Positions 50,710 to 60,779 of a stretch of DNA of 64,000 bases are shown here, piece after piece; the first letter of the stretch is position 1, and the number at the start of each line of letters is the position of its first letter. Under the pieces are notes generated by a model, which did not search any database, was not told the DNA's origin, and saw only the letters and a program-made list of their open reading frames with translations. The stretch is taken from the NCBI GenBank assembly GCA_015060975.1, contig SUXI01000001.1, forward strand, positions 1 to 64,000, written 5' to 3'. The translations under genes were made by a program, and so were the position numbers. Source of the stretch: Bacteroidales bacterium (GTDB lineage Bacteria > Bacteroidota > Bacteroidia > Bacteroidales > Muribaculaceae).

Positions 50710-50914
50710 ATACATATTAATATTACCCATACGCTTTTATCAACTTTGCATCTCTCCTTTGTTTCCTCCGGCATGTCGTTTCACTCCCACTTGCAGCCAT
50801 TATGCAATAGAAGCCATAAAAAAACATGGAGCAATAAAAGGGTTGTGGCTCGCAATTAAAAGAATAAGCCGTTGTCACCCTTGGGGAGATGGCGGATATG
50901 ACCCTGTGCCATGA
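50693..50914 (+). CDS. yidD: membrane protein insertion efficiency factor YidD
   Basis: A 73-residue protein with the YidD core [23 protein letters not shown] and [12 protein letters not shown]. It helps the YidC/Sec insertase. An earlier ATG (50678) is possible, but family members begin near M-R-K-I-F. It overlaps rnpA upstream and tatD downstream (ATGA). Confidence 0.95.
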   Translation: MRKIFRYILILPIRFYQLCISPLFPPACRFTPTCSHYAIEAIKKHGAIKGLWLAIKRISRCHPWGDGGYDPVP

Positions 50915-51480
50915 TATTTCCATGTATTGACATACACACCCACGATAAATCACGCATCAATGCTGTTATAAACATCTATCCTCATGAAAATTTAATAGAG
51001 GGAGCTTTTCATTCGGTTGGTATTCATCCATGGCAAACCACTGATATTGATTTATCAACAATAGAAAAACTCAATACTCTCGCCTCACACCCACAAGTAG
51101 TAGCTATAGGGGAAACCGGCATTGACACTTTAAAAGGCGCTTCGATAGATAAACAAATTGATATTTTCAAACTTCACATTTCATTAAGTGAACAAGTGAA
51201 AAAACCTCTTATTATTCACTGCGTTAAAGCATTTAATGAAATAATCACCATTAAAAAACAATTAAAAACTTCAATGCCCTGGATTATTCACGGATTTCGT
51301 GGCAAACCTCAACTCACACAACAACTATTAAACAATGGTTTCTATATTTCCCTCGGCGAACATTTTAATTCTCAATCAGCAACCATTATCCCCTCCGACC
51401 GCCTATTTTTTGAAACCGACGAAAGCTCCCTCGACATCAACACTATTATTAAAAACATTAAAGGATTTTTATTTTCTTAA
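50911..51480 (+). CDS. TatD-family metal-dependent hydrolase
   Basis: A short (189 aa) TatD protein that still shows all metal ligands: H-T-H in I-D-I-H-T-H, Glu in G-E-T-G-I-D, His in I-I-H-C and I-I-H-G-F, Asp in F-E-T-D-E-S. TatD enzymes are DNases/hydrolases. Short forms without part of the C-terminal region are common in Bacteroidetes. Its ATG overlaps the yidD stop. Last gene before the putative origin. Confidence 0.85.
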   Translation: MIFPCIDIHTHDKSRINAVINIYPHENLIEGAFHSVGIHPWQTTDIDLSTIEKLNTLASHPQVVAIGETGIDTLKGASIDKQIDIFKLHISLSEQVKKPLIIHCVKAFNEIITIKKQLKTSMPWIIHGFRGKPQLTQQLLNNGFYISLGEHFNSQSATIIPSDRLFFETDESSLDINTIIKNIKGFLFS

Positions 51481-51743
51481 CATTAATTGCAAAAAAGCTC
51501 TCAATATTTGCGGAATGTGCATTTTTTAATAGATTCCGCAGAATTGCGAACATAAATTACTAAAACTTATCGTTAATAGAAATGTTTAATTTTACTAAGC
51601 ATTAAAATATCACATATCCCACCCATGAGCTTGTCGCAGGGGAGTATCTTGTCACTGTTTTACTTAAAAATTCTCAATACACTTTCAAATTTATCAAAAA
51701 ATAGTTTGATTTTAATTGCCAATCATTTAACTTTACAATTGCC

Positions 51744-51896
51744 ATGAACCAACGTGTCAAACATATCATTTTGTTGATTGTCGCCGGGTGGATAGCACTC
51801 GTGGCGCAGATGGCGACGGCTTTTAAAATCAGCGGCTATACATGGGAGATGTTTACCAAACTGAAACAAATTATGTTGATAATAATTTATGTGTGA
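51744..51896 (+). CDS. possible 50-residue membrane peptide inside the origin gap
   Basis: A frame of 50 residues (M-N-Q-R-V-K-H-I-I-L-L-I-V-A-G-W-I-A-L-V...) with a hydrophobic helix and higher GC than its surroundings. An upstream TTG and TAACTTTA could act as a promoter (one mismatch). It may be a real small membrane protein or the relic of a longer gene. It is too short to assign. Confidence 0.4.
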   Translation: MNQRVKHIILLIVAGWIALVAQMATAFKISGYTWEMFTKLKQIMLIIIYV

Positions 51897-52080
51897 TATA
51901 AAATATATTTTTTATTTATAAACATTTTGTTAATAACAAAATTAATACTTTTAAAATCAATGTTTTAAAATGTAGATAAAACATTGATAAGTGTGTTTAT
52001 AAATATATATGAACAAAATTTATATTATATATGTTTATTTATAAAAACCTAAAAATAAAACACACACATTTATTCAAAAT

Positions 52081-52118
52081 ATTATCAACATTCATTGTTA
52101 ATAATGAATGTTGATAAT
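52081..52118. repeat. 16-bp inverted repeat with convergent DnaA-box-like sites
   Basis: ATTATCAACATTCATT (52081-52096) is the exact complement of AATGAATGTTGATAAT (52103-52118), with 6 nt between. Each arm starts or ends with a TTATCAACA box. Confidence 0.85.
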
Positions 52119-52295
52119 GTGTATATTTTGTAAAACAACTTTAATAGCAAAAAATAATAACTTTATTTGCATTTAATATTCAAATAATTATATAATCACA
52201 CTACTTTACATATCAAATAAGTTAACATTTATATATAAAGGTATTTTCTACATTATTTTTGATGGTTATAAGTATATAAAGAAAAGAAAAGTTAT

Positions 52296-52303
52296 TAACT
52301 TTG
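52296..52303 (+). promoter_or_regulatory. possible nadA promoter within the origin
   Basis: TAACTTTG matches the -7 element. It lies 205 nt before nadA and just before a box pair, so nadA transcription would cross the right part of the putative origin. Confidence 0.35.
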
Positions 52304-52508
52304 TAATTTATAAACATATTGTTGATAATTATGCTAATAAATTAATTATCACCATTTATCAATGTTAATGAAATAAATATAATCAATAGTAATATATTGA
52401 TAAATTAAAAAACAAATATTAAGCATTAAAGTTATCATAATTATAAACATACTTTATTATTCTTATTAGAAAAAATTTTTAGAAAAAACTAAATTAAAAA
52501 ATATAAAA

Positions 52509-53489
52509 ATGAATGTCGATAAAGGTTATGTAGATTTACACATAAATAGCGATCTCAATCTTAAAGAAGAAATAATAAAATTAAAGAAAGAGAAAAATGC
52601 TGTTATATTGGCTCACTATTATCAAAAAGGAGAAATTCAAGATTTAGCTGATTATATTGGAGATAGTTTAGCATTAGCTCAAATAGCAGCCCGAATAGAA
52701 GCTCCGGTAATAGTGCTTTGCGGTGTTCATTTTATGGGAGAAACAGCCAAGATTCTTTGTCCCGATAAAAAAGTGTTAGTTCCTGATACTAATGCCGGTT
52801 GTTCGCTTGCCGACAGTTGTCCTGCTGATGAATTTGAAAAATTCATAAAAGAACATCAAGGACACACTATTATAAGTTATGTAAATACTTCGGCAAGAGT
52901 GAAAGCTTTGACCGATGTGCTTGTTACATCATCAAATGCTCGTCAGATTGTAGAAAGTTTTCCCGAAGATGAAAAAATAATATTTGGTCCCGATCGCAAC
53001 TTAGGTAACTATATTAATAGTATAACCGGTCGTAATATGATATTATGGAATGGAGCTTGCCATGTTCATGAACAATTTTCGGTAAAAAAAATATTAGAAT
53101 TGAAAAAGCAATATCCTAATGCTAAATTACTAGTACATCCCGAATGTAAGAATTCGATTGTAATACTTGCCGATAAAGTTGGTTCTACAGCAGCATTGTT
53201 GAATTATGCTATAAATAGTGATGCAAAAGAATTTATAGTAGCTACAGAAAGTGGAATTCTTCATGAAATGAAGAAAAAATGCGGTGATAAGGTATTTATA
53301 CCTGCACCTCCCGAAGATAGCACTTGTGCTTGTAATGATTGTAATTTTATGAAATTAAATACGCTTGAAAAACTTTATAACTGTTTAAAATATGAACAAC
53401 CAGTTATAGAAGTAGATGAAGAAATAGCCGAGAAAGCCCGCATACCTATTCAACGAATGCTTGATATTTCTGAAAAATTAGGTTTATAA
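52509..53489 (+). CDS. nadA: quinolinate synthase A
   Basis: NadA condenses iminoaspartate (from NadB) with dihydroxyacetone phosphate to quinolinate, using a [4Fe-4S] cluster. It matches in length (326 aa) and motifs: A-V-I-L-A-H-Y-Y-Q near residue 30, V-L-C-G-V-H-F-M-G-E-T-A-K, H-P-E-C-K, and C-A-C-N-D-C near the end; Cys in the first, second and third supply the cluster. First gene right of the putative origin. Confidence 0.97.
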   Translation: MNVDKGYVDLHINSDLNLKEEIIKLKKEKNAVILAHYYQKGEIQDLADYIGDSLALAQIAARIEAPVIVLCGVHFMGETAKILCPDKKVLVPDTNAGCSLADSCPADEFEKFIKEHQGHTIISYVNTSARVKALTDVLVTSSNARQIVESFPEDEKIIFGPDRNLGNYINSITGRNMILWNGACHVHEQFSVKKILELKKQYPNAKLLVHPECKNSIVILADKVGSTAALLNYAINSDAKEFIVATESGILHEMKKKCGDKVFIPAPPEDSTCACNDCNFMKLNTLEKLYNCLKYEQPVIEVDEEIAEKARIPIQRMLDISEKLGL

Positions 53490-53558
53490 ATATAATTATA
53501 TACATTAATTATAAAGCAAATATAGACTAAAGAATTTTTTTTATAACAGCAATATAAT

Positions 53559-53566
53559 TAAATTTG
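53559..53566 (+). promoter_or_regulatory. -7 element of the leuS promoter
   Basis: TAAATTTG lies 51 nt before the leuS start. The -33 element is not clear. Confidence 0.4.
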
Positions 53567-53617
53567 CAAAGGGAAAGTAAAATAAATCAATTTAAATAAT
53601 ATATTTTAACCATCATT

Positions 53618-56389
53618 ATGGAATATAATCATAAAGATATTGAAAGCCGTTGGCAACAATATTGGAAAGATAATAATACATATAAAACTAATATAGATAA
53701 TAATCGTCCTAAATTCTATGTGCTCGACATGTTTCCTTATCCTTCAGGTGCAGGACTTCATGTTGGTCACCCACTCGGATATATAGCATCAGATATTTAT
53801 TCACGTTTCAAACGTTTACAAGGTTTCAATGTGTTGCACCCTATGGGTTACGATGCTTATGGTTTGCCAGCCGAACAATATGCTATCCAAACAGGTCAAC
53901 ACCCCGAGGTTACTACTCGTCAAAATATAGCTCGTTATCGCAGTCAGCTCGATAAAATAGGTTTCTGTTATGACTGGGATCGTGAAATTAAAACTTGTGA
54001 CCCTGAGTATTATAAATGGACTCAATGGGCATTTATCAAAATGTTTAATAGTTACTATGATAACAATGCTCAAAAAGCATGTGATATAGCTAAATTGATA
54101 GCTAATTTTGAAAAACAAGGTACTGAAGGCATTAATGTAGCATGTAGTAAAGAACTTGAATTTACAGCTCAAGAATGGGCAGGATATAGCGAGAAAGAAA
54201 AAAGCGATGTGTTGATGAACTATCGCATTGCTTATCTTGGCAACACTATGGTAAACTGGTGTCCTAAATTAGGAACTGTACTTGCTAATGATGAAGTGAG
54301 CGAGGGTGTGTCTATTCGTGGTGGATATCCTGTTGAACAAAAATTGATGTATCAATGGTGTCTTCGTGTATCGGCTTATTCTCAACGATTGCTTGATGGT
54401 CTTGATACTATTGATTGGACCGATTCTTTGAAAGAAACTCAACGAAACTGGATAGGTCGCTCAGAAGGTGCAGAAATGAAGTTTAACATTGCCGATAGCG
54501 ATGTAGTACTTGAAATCTTTACTACTCGTGCCGATACTATCTTTGGTGTAACATTTATGGTACTTGCTCCTGAAAGTGCCTATGTTGATATGGTTGTAAC
54601 CGAAGATAAGAAAGCCGAAGTAGAAGAATATATCAATAGCATTAAACATAAAACAGAACGTGAACGCATGATTGAAAAGAAAATTTCGGGTGTGTTTACA
54701 GGTTCTTATGCTATCAATCCATTGACAGGTGAAAAAATTCCTGTGTGGGTGAGTGATTATGTACTTGCCGGATATGGTACAGGTGCTATCATGGCTGTGC
54801 CTGCTCACGATAGTCGTGACTATGCTTTTGCACGTCATTTTAATCTTCCTATCATTCCGTTGATTGAAGGTTGTGATGTGAGCGAAGAAAGTTTTGATGC
54901 CAAAGCCGGTAAAATGATAAATTCAAAAGGTGCAGAACTTGATCTTAATGGTCTTGAAGTGAAAGATGCTATTGTGGCAACTAAGAAATTTATCAGTGAA
55001 AAAGGTTTTGGTAAAATAAAAGTAAATTATCGTCTTCGCGATGCTATATTCAGTCGTCAACGTTATTGGGGTGAGCCATTCCCTGTATATTATAAAGATG
55101 GTGTGCCTCAAATGATGGATGAAAGCAAACTTCCATTGTTGCTCCCTGAAGTAGATAAATATCTTCCTACCGAAACAGGTGAACCTCCATTGGGTCGTGC
55201 TAAAAATTGGCAAACGGAAGATGGTTATCCTCTTGAACTATGTACTATGCCCGGTTTTGCAGGTTCAAGTGCTTATTATCTACGTTATATGGATCCTCGC
55301 AATAATGATGCTTTGGTTTCAAAAGAAGCTAATGAATATTGGCGTAATGTAGATCTTTATATTGGTGGTACTGAGCATGCTACAGGTCACTTGATTTATA
55401 GCCGTTTTTGGAATAAATTTCTTTATGATATGGGCGAAGTGTGCGAACAAGAACCATTCAAGAAACTCATAAATCAAGGAATGATTCAAGGTCGCAGTAA
55501 CTTTGTGTATCGTATAAAAGATACTAATACATTTGTGTCATATAATTTGAAAAAAGATTACGATGTTACCCCTATTCATGTAGATGTAAACATTGTGAGC
55601 AATGATATACTTGATATAGAAAAATTCCGTAATTGGCGTCCCGAATTCAATGATGCACAATTTGTGCTCGAAGATGATAAATATGTGTGTGGTTATGCCG
55701 TAGAAAAAATGTCAAAATCAATGTTTAATGTGGTTAATCCCGATGACATTGTAGAACGTTATGGTGCCGACACTCTTCGTCTTTATGAAATGTTCCTTGG
55801 TCCGCTCGAACAAAGTAAACCATGGGATACTAATGGTATTGATGGTGTAAACCGTTTCTTGAAAAAACTTTGGGGATTATTCTATAAAGGTGACAAACTT
55901 GCTGTTACCGAGGGTGAACCTTCTCGCGAAGAATTGAAATCAGTTCATAAACTTATCAAAAAAGTTACTTTCGATATTGAACATTTCTCATATAATACTT
56001 CAATTAGTGCGTTTATGATATGTGTAAACGAACTCAATTCATTAAAATCGACCAATAAAGAAGTATTGAGTCAAGTTCTCATTGTGTTGGCTCCATTTGC
56101 ACCTCACGTCACTGAAGAATTGTGGCACGAAATAGGTAATACTACTTCTATTTGTGATGCTCAATGGCCTTCCTACAACGAAGAATATCTTAAAGAAGAT
56201 AAAGTGACATACGCAGTATCATTTAATGGTAAAGCACGATTCAATATAGAAGTGGCAGCCGATACTGCTCGCGAAGAAGTTGAAAAGATTGCATTGGCTC
56301 ATGAAGGTGCTGCAAAATGGCTCGATGGTAAAACCATTCGCAAAATAATAGTTGTTCCCGGAAAAATAGTTAATATAGTTGTAGGATAA
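53618..56389 (+). CDS. leuS: leucyl-tRNA synthetase
   Basis: A 923-residue class I synthetase that charges tRNA(Leu). It shows H-V-G-H-P-L-G-Y near residue 48 (HIGH), an editing domain ([11 protein letters not shown] near 306; D-S-R-D-Y-A-F near 393), and K-M-S-K-S near 697. Length and domain order are standard. It begins a co-directional block with rdgB and the PorZ-like gene. Confidence 0.98.
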   Translation: MEYNHKDIESRWQQYWKDNNTYKTNIDNNRPKFYVLDMFPYPSGAGLHVGHPLGYIASDIYSRFKRLQGFNVLHPMGYDAYGLPAEQYAIQTGQHPEVTTRQNIARYRSQLDKIGFCYDWDREIKTCDPEYYKWTQWAFIKMFNSYYDNNAQKACDIAKLIANFEKQGTEGINVACSKELEFTAQEWAGYSEKEKSDVLMNYRIAYLGNTMVNWCPKLGTVLANDEVSEGVSIRGGYPVEQKLMYQWCLRVSAYSQRLLDGLDTIDWTDSLKETQRNWIGRSEGAEMKFNIADSDVVLEIFTTRADTIFGVTFMVLAPESAYVDMVVTEDKKAEVEEYINSIKHKTERERMIEKKISGVFTGSYAINPLTGEKIPVWVSDYVLAGYGTGAIMAVPAHDSRDYAFARHFNLPIIPLIEGCDVSEESFDAKAGKMINSKGAELDLNGLEVKDAIVATKKFISEKGFGKIKVNYRLRDAIFSRQRYWGEPFPVYYKDGVPQMMDESKLPLLLPEVDKYLPTETGEPPLGRAKNWQTEDGYPLELCTMPGFAGSSAYYLRYMDPRNNDALVSKEANEYWRNVDLYIGGTEHATGHLIYSRFWNKFLYDMGEVCEQEPFKKLINQGMIQGRSNFVYRIKDTNTFVSYNLKKDYDVTPIHVDVNIVSNDILDIEKFRNWRPEFNDAQFVLEDDKYVCGYAVEKMSKSMFNVVNPDDIVERYGADTLRLYEMFLGPLEQSKPWDTNGIDGVNRFLKKLWGLFYKGDKLAVTEGEPSREELKSVHKLIKKVTFDIEHFSYNTSISAFMICVNELNSLKSTNKEVLSQVLIVLAPFAPHVTEELWHEIGNTTSICDAQWPSYNEEYLKEDKVTYAVSFNGKARFNIEVAADTAREEVEKIALAHEGAAKWLDGKTIRKIIVVPGKIVNIVVG

Positions 56390-56433
56390 TAAATTATAAT
56401 TTTTTTCGTTATAATTTTACTTTTAAACAAATT

Positions 56434-57024
56434 ATGTCTATTAAGAATAAAATAGTATTTGCTACTAATAATCTTCATAAATTATCGGAGATAAGAGAGA
56501 TTATTGGAGATAAATATACTATATTGTCTTTAAAAGATATAGATTGTAATGAAAATATACCGGAGACGGCAATGACATTAGAAGGTAATGCCGAAATAAA
56601 AGCACGTTATGTGAAAGAGCATTATGGTTATGATTGTTTTGCCGATGATACAGGTCTTGAAGTTGAAGTTCTTAATGGAGAACCTGGAGTAATGTCGGCA
56701 CGATATGCCGGAGAAAATCATGATTCAGAAGCTAATATGCAATTATTGTTGAAAAATATGTTTGGTGAAGAAAATCGTAAAGCACGATTTAGAACAGTAA
56801 TAGCATTATTGGTAGGTAATGAACTTACACTTATGGATGGCATAGTTGATGGAGAAATAACTAAAGAGCGAGTAGGAAATAGCGGATTTGGTTATGATCC
56901 TATTTTCAAACCAAATGAAAGTAATAAAACTTTTGCGCAGATGAGTTCAGAAGAAAAAAATAAAATTAGTCATCGAGGTCGAGCAACAGAGAAATTAATA
57001 GAAAAATTGAATAATATAAATTAA
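56434..57024 (+). CDS. rdgB: non-canonical purine NTP pyrophosphatase (RdgB/HAM1)
   Basis: Removes dITP, XTP and similar damaged nucleotides from the pool. The 196-residue protein has the family start [12 protein letters not shown] (residues 8-19), the catalytic segment F-A-D-D-T-G-L-E-V near 69, and the conserved G-F-G-Y-D-P-I-F and S-H-R-G-R-A motifs. It lies 44 nt after leuS and 5 nt before the next gene. Confidence 0.96.
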   Translation: MSIKNKIVFATNNLHKLSEIREIIGDKYTILSLKDIDCNENIPETAMTLEGNAEIKARYVKEHYGYDCFADDTGLEVEVLNGEPGVMSARYAGENHDSEANMQLLLKNMFGEENRKARFRTVIALLVGNELTLMDGIVDGEITKERVGNSGFGYDPIFKPNESNKTFAQMSSEEKNKISHRGRATEKLIEKLNNIN

Positions 57025-57029
57025 AAGTT

Positions 57030-59411
57030 ATGATAAAGAAATTATTATTAATCTTAATTGCGTTAATGCCATTTACTTCAAAAGCACAAATGGCTGTTGG
57101 TAATTGGAATGTATATCCTATGTATTCCAGTTTGTCAAAAATGGTTCAAACACCTGATAAAGTTTATTTTGTATCGGGTAATTATTTGTATTCCTATGAT
57201 AAAAATTCACAGGAAACATATAATTATACTTCTCGTAATAAACTTAGTGATAATATTGTATCAAATATTTTTTATAATAATGATAAGAAATATTTGTTGG
57301 TAACATATACTACAGGTAATATTGATTTGTTATATGATAATGGTGATGTAGTAAATTTGCCTGATATAAAAGATGCGGTATTAACTTATGACATTACTAT
57401 TAATGATGTAGCATTTTCGGGTGATAATATATATGTAGCAACAAAATTTGGTCTTATAATTTTTGATGAGAAAAAGCATGAGGTAAAACAATCGGGTGTA
57501 TATAATAAAGAAATATCTTTAGTAACTTGTGTTGGTGATTATGTTGTTATAGACCAAAATCATAATTTGTATTTTGCACACAAAGATGCAAGATTTGAAA
57601 TGTTTGAGAATTTTAAGTTATTTGCATCAGGTCATTATACAGATGATATAGAGGGATTAGATAATAATGGTTTATTATCTAAAGCAACAGGAAAAAATGT
57701 TTATAAATATACTATTAATTTCACAACAGGTGGAGTTAGTCGTATAGGTTTAATTGAAACTGCTGATGTTACATCTTTGATATATGGTAAAGACGGCTAT
57801 TATTGCATATCGGCATCAACAGTATATTCTATTTCTAGAGACGGTATTGCAACAGCTCATTCTGCTTTACCCTCATCTTTAGCTTCACAAACTTTATCAA
57901 TTTGGGATAATGCCAATATAATATGGGCAGGAAATGCTAACGGTATAGCAAGTTATGATATAACTGGAGGTAATCTTACAGTACTTCAAGATAAATTTAA
58001 ACCAGAATCGGTAAGTGTTGATTATCCATTCTATATTACAAGTGATTCAAATGGTAAAATTTATATTTCAAACCGAAGTGAATCGACTAACTATGGTTTT
58101 AAAGGTCAATGGTGGCCTACTTATATAAGTACTATTTATAATGGTAAGATTGAAGATATAACACCTACCAATGTAACACCAACCCATGCAAGCAATCCGG
58201 CAACAAGTAAAAAAAATACATTGCTATATGATTCATATCAATTAGCTGTCGATCCAGAAGATCCTGAAACTTATTATGTAGGTACTTTCTGGGAAGGGGT
58301 TTATAAAATTAAAGATCGTAAGATGGTTTCACAATATAATCCCTCTAATAGTACAATGTTAGAATCATGGGGTTGTCGTGTTCATGCGTTAAGTTTTGAT
58401 AAAGAAAATAATTTATGGTGTTGTAACGAAGTTTTATCGGCCGGTCAACCATCTTTGCATATTCTTCCTGCGGCTGCTCGTAAAAAAGAAACAACTACAG
58501 CAAGTGATTGGATTCCTATCAGCTTAGGAGATTTTAAAGCAAATAAGGATGTGGTAATATTGATTTGTAAAAAATCAGATATGATTTTTATATGTGATGG
58601 TAGATTTGATGGTTGGATTGTGGCTTATGATACAAATGGTACTTATACCGACACATCAGATGACAATTATTATCTATGGGATAGTTTTATAGACCAAGAT
58701 GGAAAAAATTATGCCCCCGATCGTGTTTATTCTTTTGCCGAAGATGAAAATGGTCGTGTGTGGATGGGTACTTCTAATGGTGTAATAGAAATTACAAATC
58801 CAAAAAATGCAACTAATCCATCAATGACAATTAATAGATTAAAAGTGCCAAGAAATGATGGAACGAATTATGCCGACTATCTTCTTGACGCTATACAAGT
58901 GACAAGTATTTCGGTTGATAATTCTAATCGTAAATGGCTTGGTACAATGTCAAATGGTGTATATCTTGTTAATGAAACCGGTAGTGAAATTCTTGAACAT
59001 TTCGCGTCTGATAATAGTTATCACCCAGGTGGTATTACTTATAGTGTTTTCGCCGATAAATTTAGTAATTCGGTATATATTGGAACACAATATGGTTTAG
59101 TTGCATATAGCAGTAACTCAGCTCCTGCAAAAGAAGATTATTCAGAAGTATATGCTTATCCAAATCCTGTAAAACCCGATTATACAGGATGGATTACAAT
59201 TAAAGGTTTAATGGATAATTCTCTTGTTAAGATAGCTGATTCAGCCGGTAATGTATTCTATACAACACGTTCAGAAGGTGGTATGGTTGTATGGGATGGA
59301 TGCAACTCTAATGGAGAAAGAGTAAAATCGGGAGTTTATTTTGTTTATGCTTCTCAAAATGAAAATGAACAATCATCAGGAGCTGTAACAAAAATATTAG
59401 TGGTAAGATAA
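57030..59411 (+). CDS. PorZ-like beta-propeller protein, probable T9SS component
   Basis: A 793-residue secreted protein with a signal peptide (ends S-K-A-Q), an N-terminal PorZ-type beta-propeller region (T-P-D-K-V-Y-F-V-S-G, L-S-D-N-I-V-S-N-I, Y-T-T-G-N-I-D-L-L), further propeller blades (V-W-M-G-T-S-N-G-V, K-W-L-G-T-M-S-N-G-V) and a FlgD-like C-terminal domain (Y-P-N-P-V near residue 711). PorZ is part of the surface attachment complex of the type IX secretion system in Porphyromonas. The rdgB-porZ neighbourhood also occurs in other Bacteroidales. Strong fit, but not proven by this window alone. Confidence 0.85.
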   Translation: MIKKLLLILIALMPFTSKAQMAVGNWNVYPMYSSLSKMVQTPDKVYFVSGNYLYSYDKNSQETYNYTSRNKLSDNIVSNIFYNNDKKYLLVTYTTGNIDLLYDNGDVVNLPDIKDAVLTYDITINDVAFSGDNIYVATKFGLIIFDEKKHEVKQSGVYNKEISLVTCVGDYVVIDQNHNLYFAHKDARFEMFENFKLFASGHYTDDIEGLDNNGLLSKATGKNVYKYTINFTTGGVSRIGLIETADVTSLIYGKDGYYCISASTVYSISRDGIATAHSALPSSLASQTLSIWDNANIIWAGNANGIASYDITGGNLTVLQDKFKPESVSVDYPFYITSDSNGKIYISNRSESTNYGFKGQWWPTYISTIYNGKIEDITPTNVTPTHASNPATSKKNTLLYDSYQLAVDPEDPETYYVGTFWEGVYKIKDRKMVSQYNPSNSTMLESWGCRVHALSFDKENNLWCCNEVLSAGQPSLHILPAAARKKETTTASDWIPISLGDFKANKDVVILICKKSDMIFICDGRFDGWIVAYDTNGTYTDTSDDNYYLWDSFIDQDGKNYAPDRVYSFAEDENGRVWMGTSNGVIEITNPKNATNPSMTINRLKVPRNDGTNYADYLLDAIQVTSISVDNSNRKWLGTMSNGVYLVNETGSEILEHFASDNSYHPGGITYSVFADKFSNSVYIGTQYGLVAYSSNSAPAKEDYSEVYAYPNPVKPDYTGWITIKGLMDNSLVKIADSAGNVFYTTRSEGGMVVWDGCNSNGERVKSGVYFVYASQNENEQSSGAVTKILVVR

Positions 59412-59431
59412 TAGAATCTTTTAATAAAATT

Positions 59432-59472
59432 AAAGAGATATTCTCAAATTTATTGGGAATATCTCTTTTGTT
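59432..59472 (+). terminator. terminator after the porZ-like gene
   Basis: AAAGAGATATTC (59432-59443) pairs with GAATATCTCTTT (59457-59468) and T-rich sequence follows. The stretch from here to 59670 holds no gene that I can see, only a plus-strand TATATTTG (59591-59598) that could be a stray promoter. Confidence 0.85.
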
Positions 59473-59667
59473 TTATTGGTACATTAAGTTCAATATAGTC
59501 TAAAAATAAAACAGCAAATTAGGCATAAAAATAAAACTATAAACAACAGATATAAAATTAGACAATAAATATATAATGGTTAGTTTTCGTATATTTGCAT
59601 TTTAATAGTATTTAAATGGCGTGTAATGCATTATAATTATAAAATTATGAATCATATAACATAATAC

Positions 59668-59701
59668 AAAAAAGCTATAGAATACAATCTATAGCCTAAA
59701 A
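59668..59701 (-). terminator. terminator after panB
   Basis: GCTATAGA (59674-59681) and TCTATAGC (59688-59695) form an 8-bp stem with A-runs on both sides; on the minus strand this ends in TTTTTT. It lies 54 nt past the end of panB. Confidence 0.75.
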
Positions 59702-59748
59702 AATCAAAACAAGTGTTTTTACACTCAGCGCATGTTTGTATATTATTA

Positions 59749-60567
59749 CTAATATTGTTCTTTTTCATTTGGAAAATCGCATGTTTTGACATCGTCGATA
59801 TAGTGGGCTACGGCGTCATTAATAACGGTAGCAAGGTCGGCATATCGACGAAGAAAACGAGGAGAGAAACCTTTGTTTATACCAAGCATATCATGCATTA
59901 CTAGAACTTGACCATCGACACCGCCACCGGCTCCGATGCCAATAATGGGTACTGATACCATTTGTGCTACTTTTGTGGCGAGGTCGGCAGGAATTTTTTC
60001 AAGTACGATAGCAAAGCAACCTATATCTTCAAGCATTTTGGCATCTTCAATAAGTTTTTTGGCTTCGGCTTCTTCTTTGGCACGTACAGCATAAGTTCCA
60101 AATTTATTTATCGATTGGGGAGTTAAACCAAGGTGTCCCATTACAGGAATTCCTGCACACAACACACGCTCAATAGATTCCCGAATTTCAGAGCCTCCCT
60201 CCATTTTAACAGCTTCGGCATGACTCTCTTTCATAATTCGTATAGCAGAAGCAAGAGCTTCTTTAGAGTTTCCTTGATAACTACCAAAAGGTAAATCACA
60301 CACTACAAGAGCTCGTTTCACTCCTTTTATCACACTCTTTGCATGATAAATCATTTGATCAAGAGTGATGGGTAGTGTTGTCATATTTCCAGCCATTACA
60401 TTTGATGCCGAATCTCCAACAAGTATTACATCCATTCCCGCATCATCGATGAGACGAGCCATTGAATAATCATAAGCAGTGAGCATTGCTATTTTTTCAC
60501 CGCGTTGCTTCATTTCAAAAAGGCGATGAGTGGTAACCTTTCGTTGTTCTTTTAAATAAGTTGACAT
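59749..60567 (-). CDS. panB: 3-methyl-2-oxobutanoate hydroxymethyltransferase
   Basis: PanB transfers a hydroxymethyl group from methylene-THF to ketoisovalerate, the first step to pantothenate/coenzyme A. The 272-residue TIM-barrel protein shows M-L-T-A-Y-D-Y-S near residue 28, the metal site D-S-A-S-N near 52, K-M-E-G-G near 120 and catalytic [10 protein letters not shown] near 145. Monocistronic here; panC and panD are not in the window. Confidence 0.97.
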   Translation of the reverse strand: MSTYLKEQRKVTTHRLFEMKQRGEKIAMLTAYDYSMARLIDDAGMDVILVGDSASNVMAGNMTTLPITLDQMIYHAKSVIKGVKRALVVCDLPFGSYQGNSKEALASAIRIMKESHAEAVKMEGGSEIRESIERVLCAGIPVMGHLGLTPQSINKFGTYAVRAKEEAEAKKLIEDAKMLEDIGCFAIVLEKIPADLATKVAQMVSVPIIGIGAGGGVDGQVLVMHDMLGINKGFSPRFLRRYADLATVINDAVAHYIDDVKTCDFPNEKEQY

Positions 60568-60700
60568 TTTTTATATGATACTTTGTTAATTCAACACAGC
60601 AAAGATAACATATTTAATTTACAATACAATAATCAAAGTCATAAATAAACTACAGCCACATTGCAATACATATAAATGACAAATTATAATAAAAATAATG

Positions 60701-60740
60701 AGCCAACCCATAAAAGAAGATTGACTCATTATTTTTTTGT
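60701..60740 (-). terminator. terminator after the phosphodiester glycosidase gene
   Basis: AATGAGcCAA and TTGaCTCATT pair around a 14-nt loop. On the minus strand this is followed by a T-rich tract. It lies 40 nt past the end of the gene. Confidence 0.7.
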
Positions 60741-60779
60741 TTTTCATTTTTAAAGGATGTATCCTCTAAAAATATCGTG

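Larger units (their letters stand above)
51481..52508. other. candidate chromosomal replication origin (oriC) in a 1-kb AT-rich gap
   Basis: The gap is very AT-rich. Between 51874 and 52449 it contains ten TTATNAACA 9-mers on both strands (TTATCAACA at 52082+, 51874-, 52109-, 52320-; TTATAAACA at 51916+, 52308+, 52441+, 51994-; TTATTAACA at 51928-, 52096-). These differ from the DnaA box TTATNCACA at one position. Two pairs share the same convergent geometry TTATAAACA-N3-TGTTNATAA (51916-51936, 52308-52328). A 16-bp palindrome at 52081-52118 places two boxes face to face. Long A/T tracts could serve as the unwinding element. Hand-counted GC skew changes sign across this gap. The rnpA-yidD block on the left is near oriC in many bacteria; dnaA itself is not in the window. 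Confidence 0.7.

Noticed and set aside
59591-59670. Promoter TATATTTG with a possible small RNA
   Set aside because: The downstream hairpin (59674-59695) lacks a T-run on the plus strand and serves panB on the minus strand.
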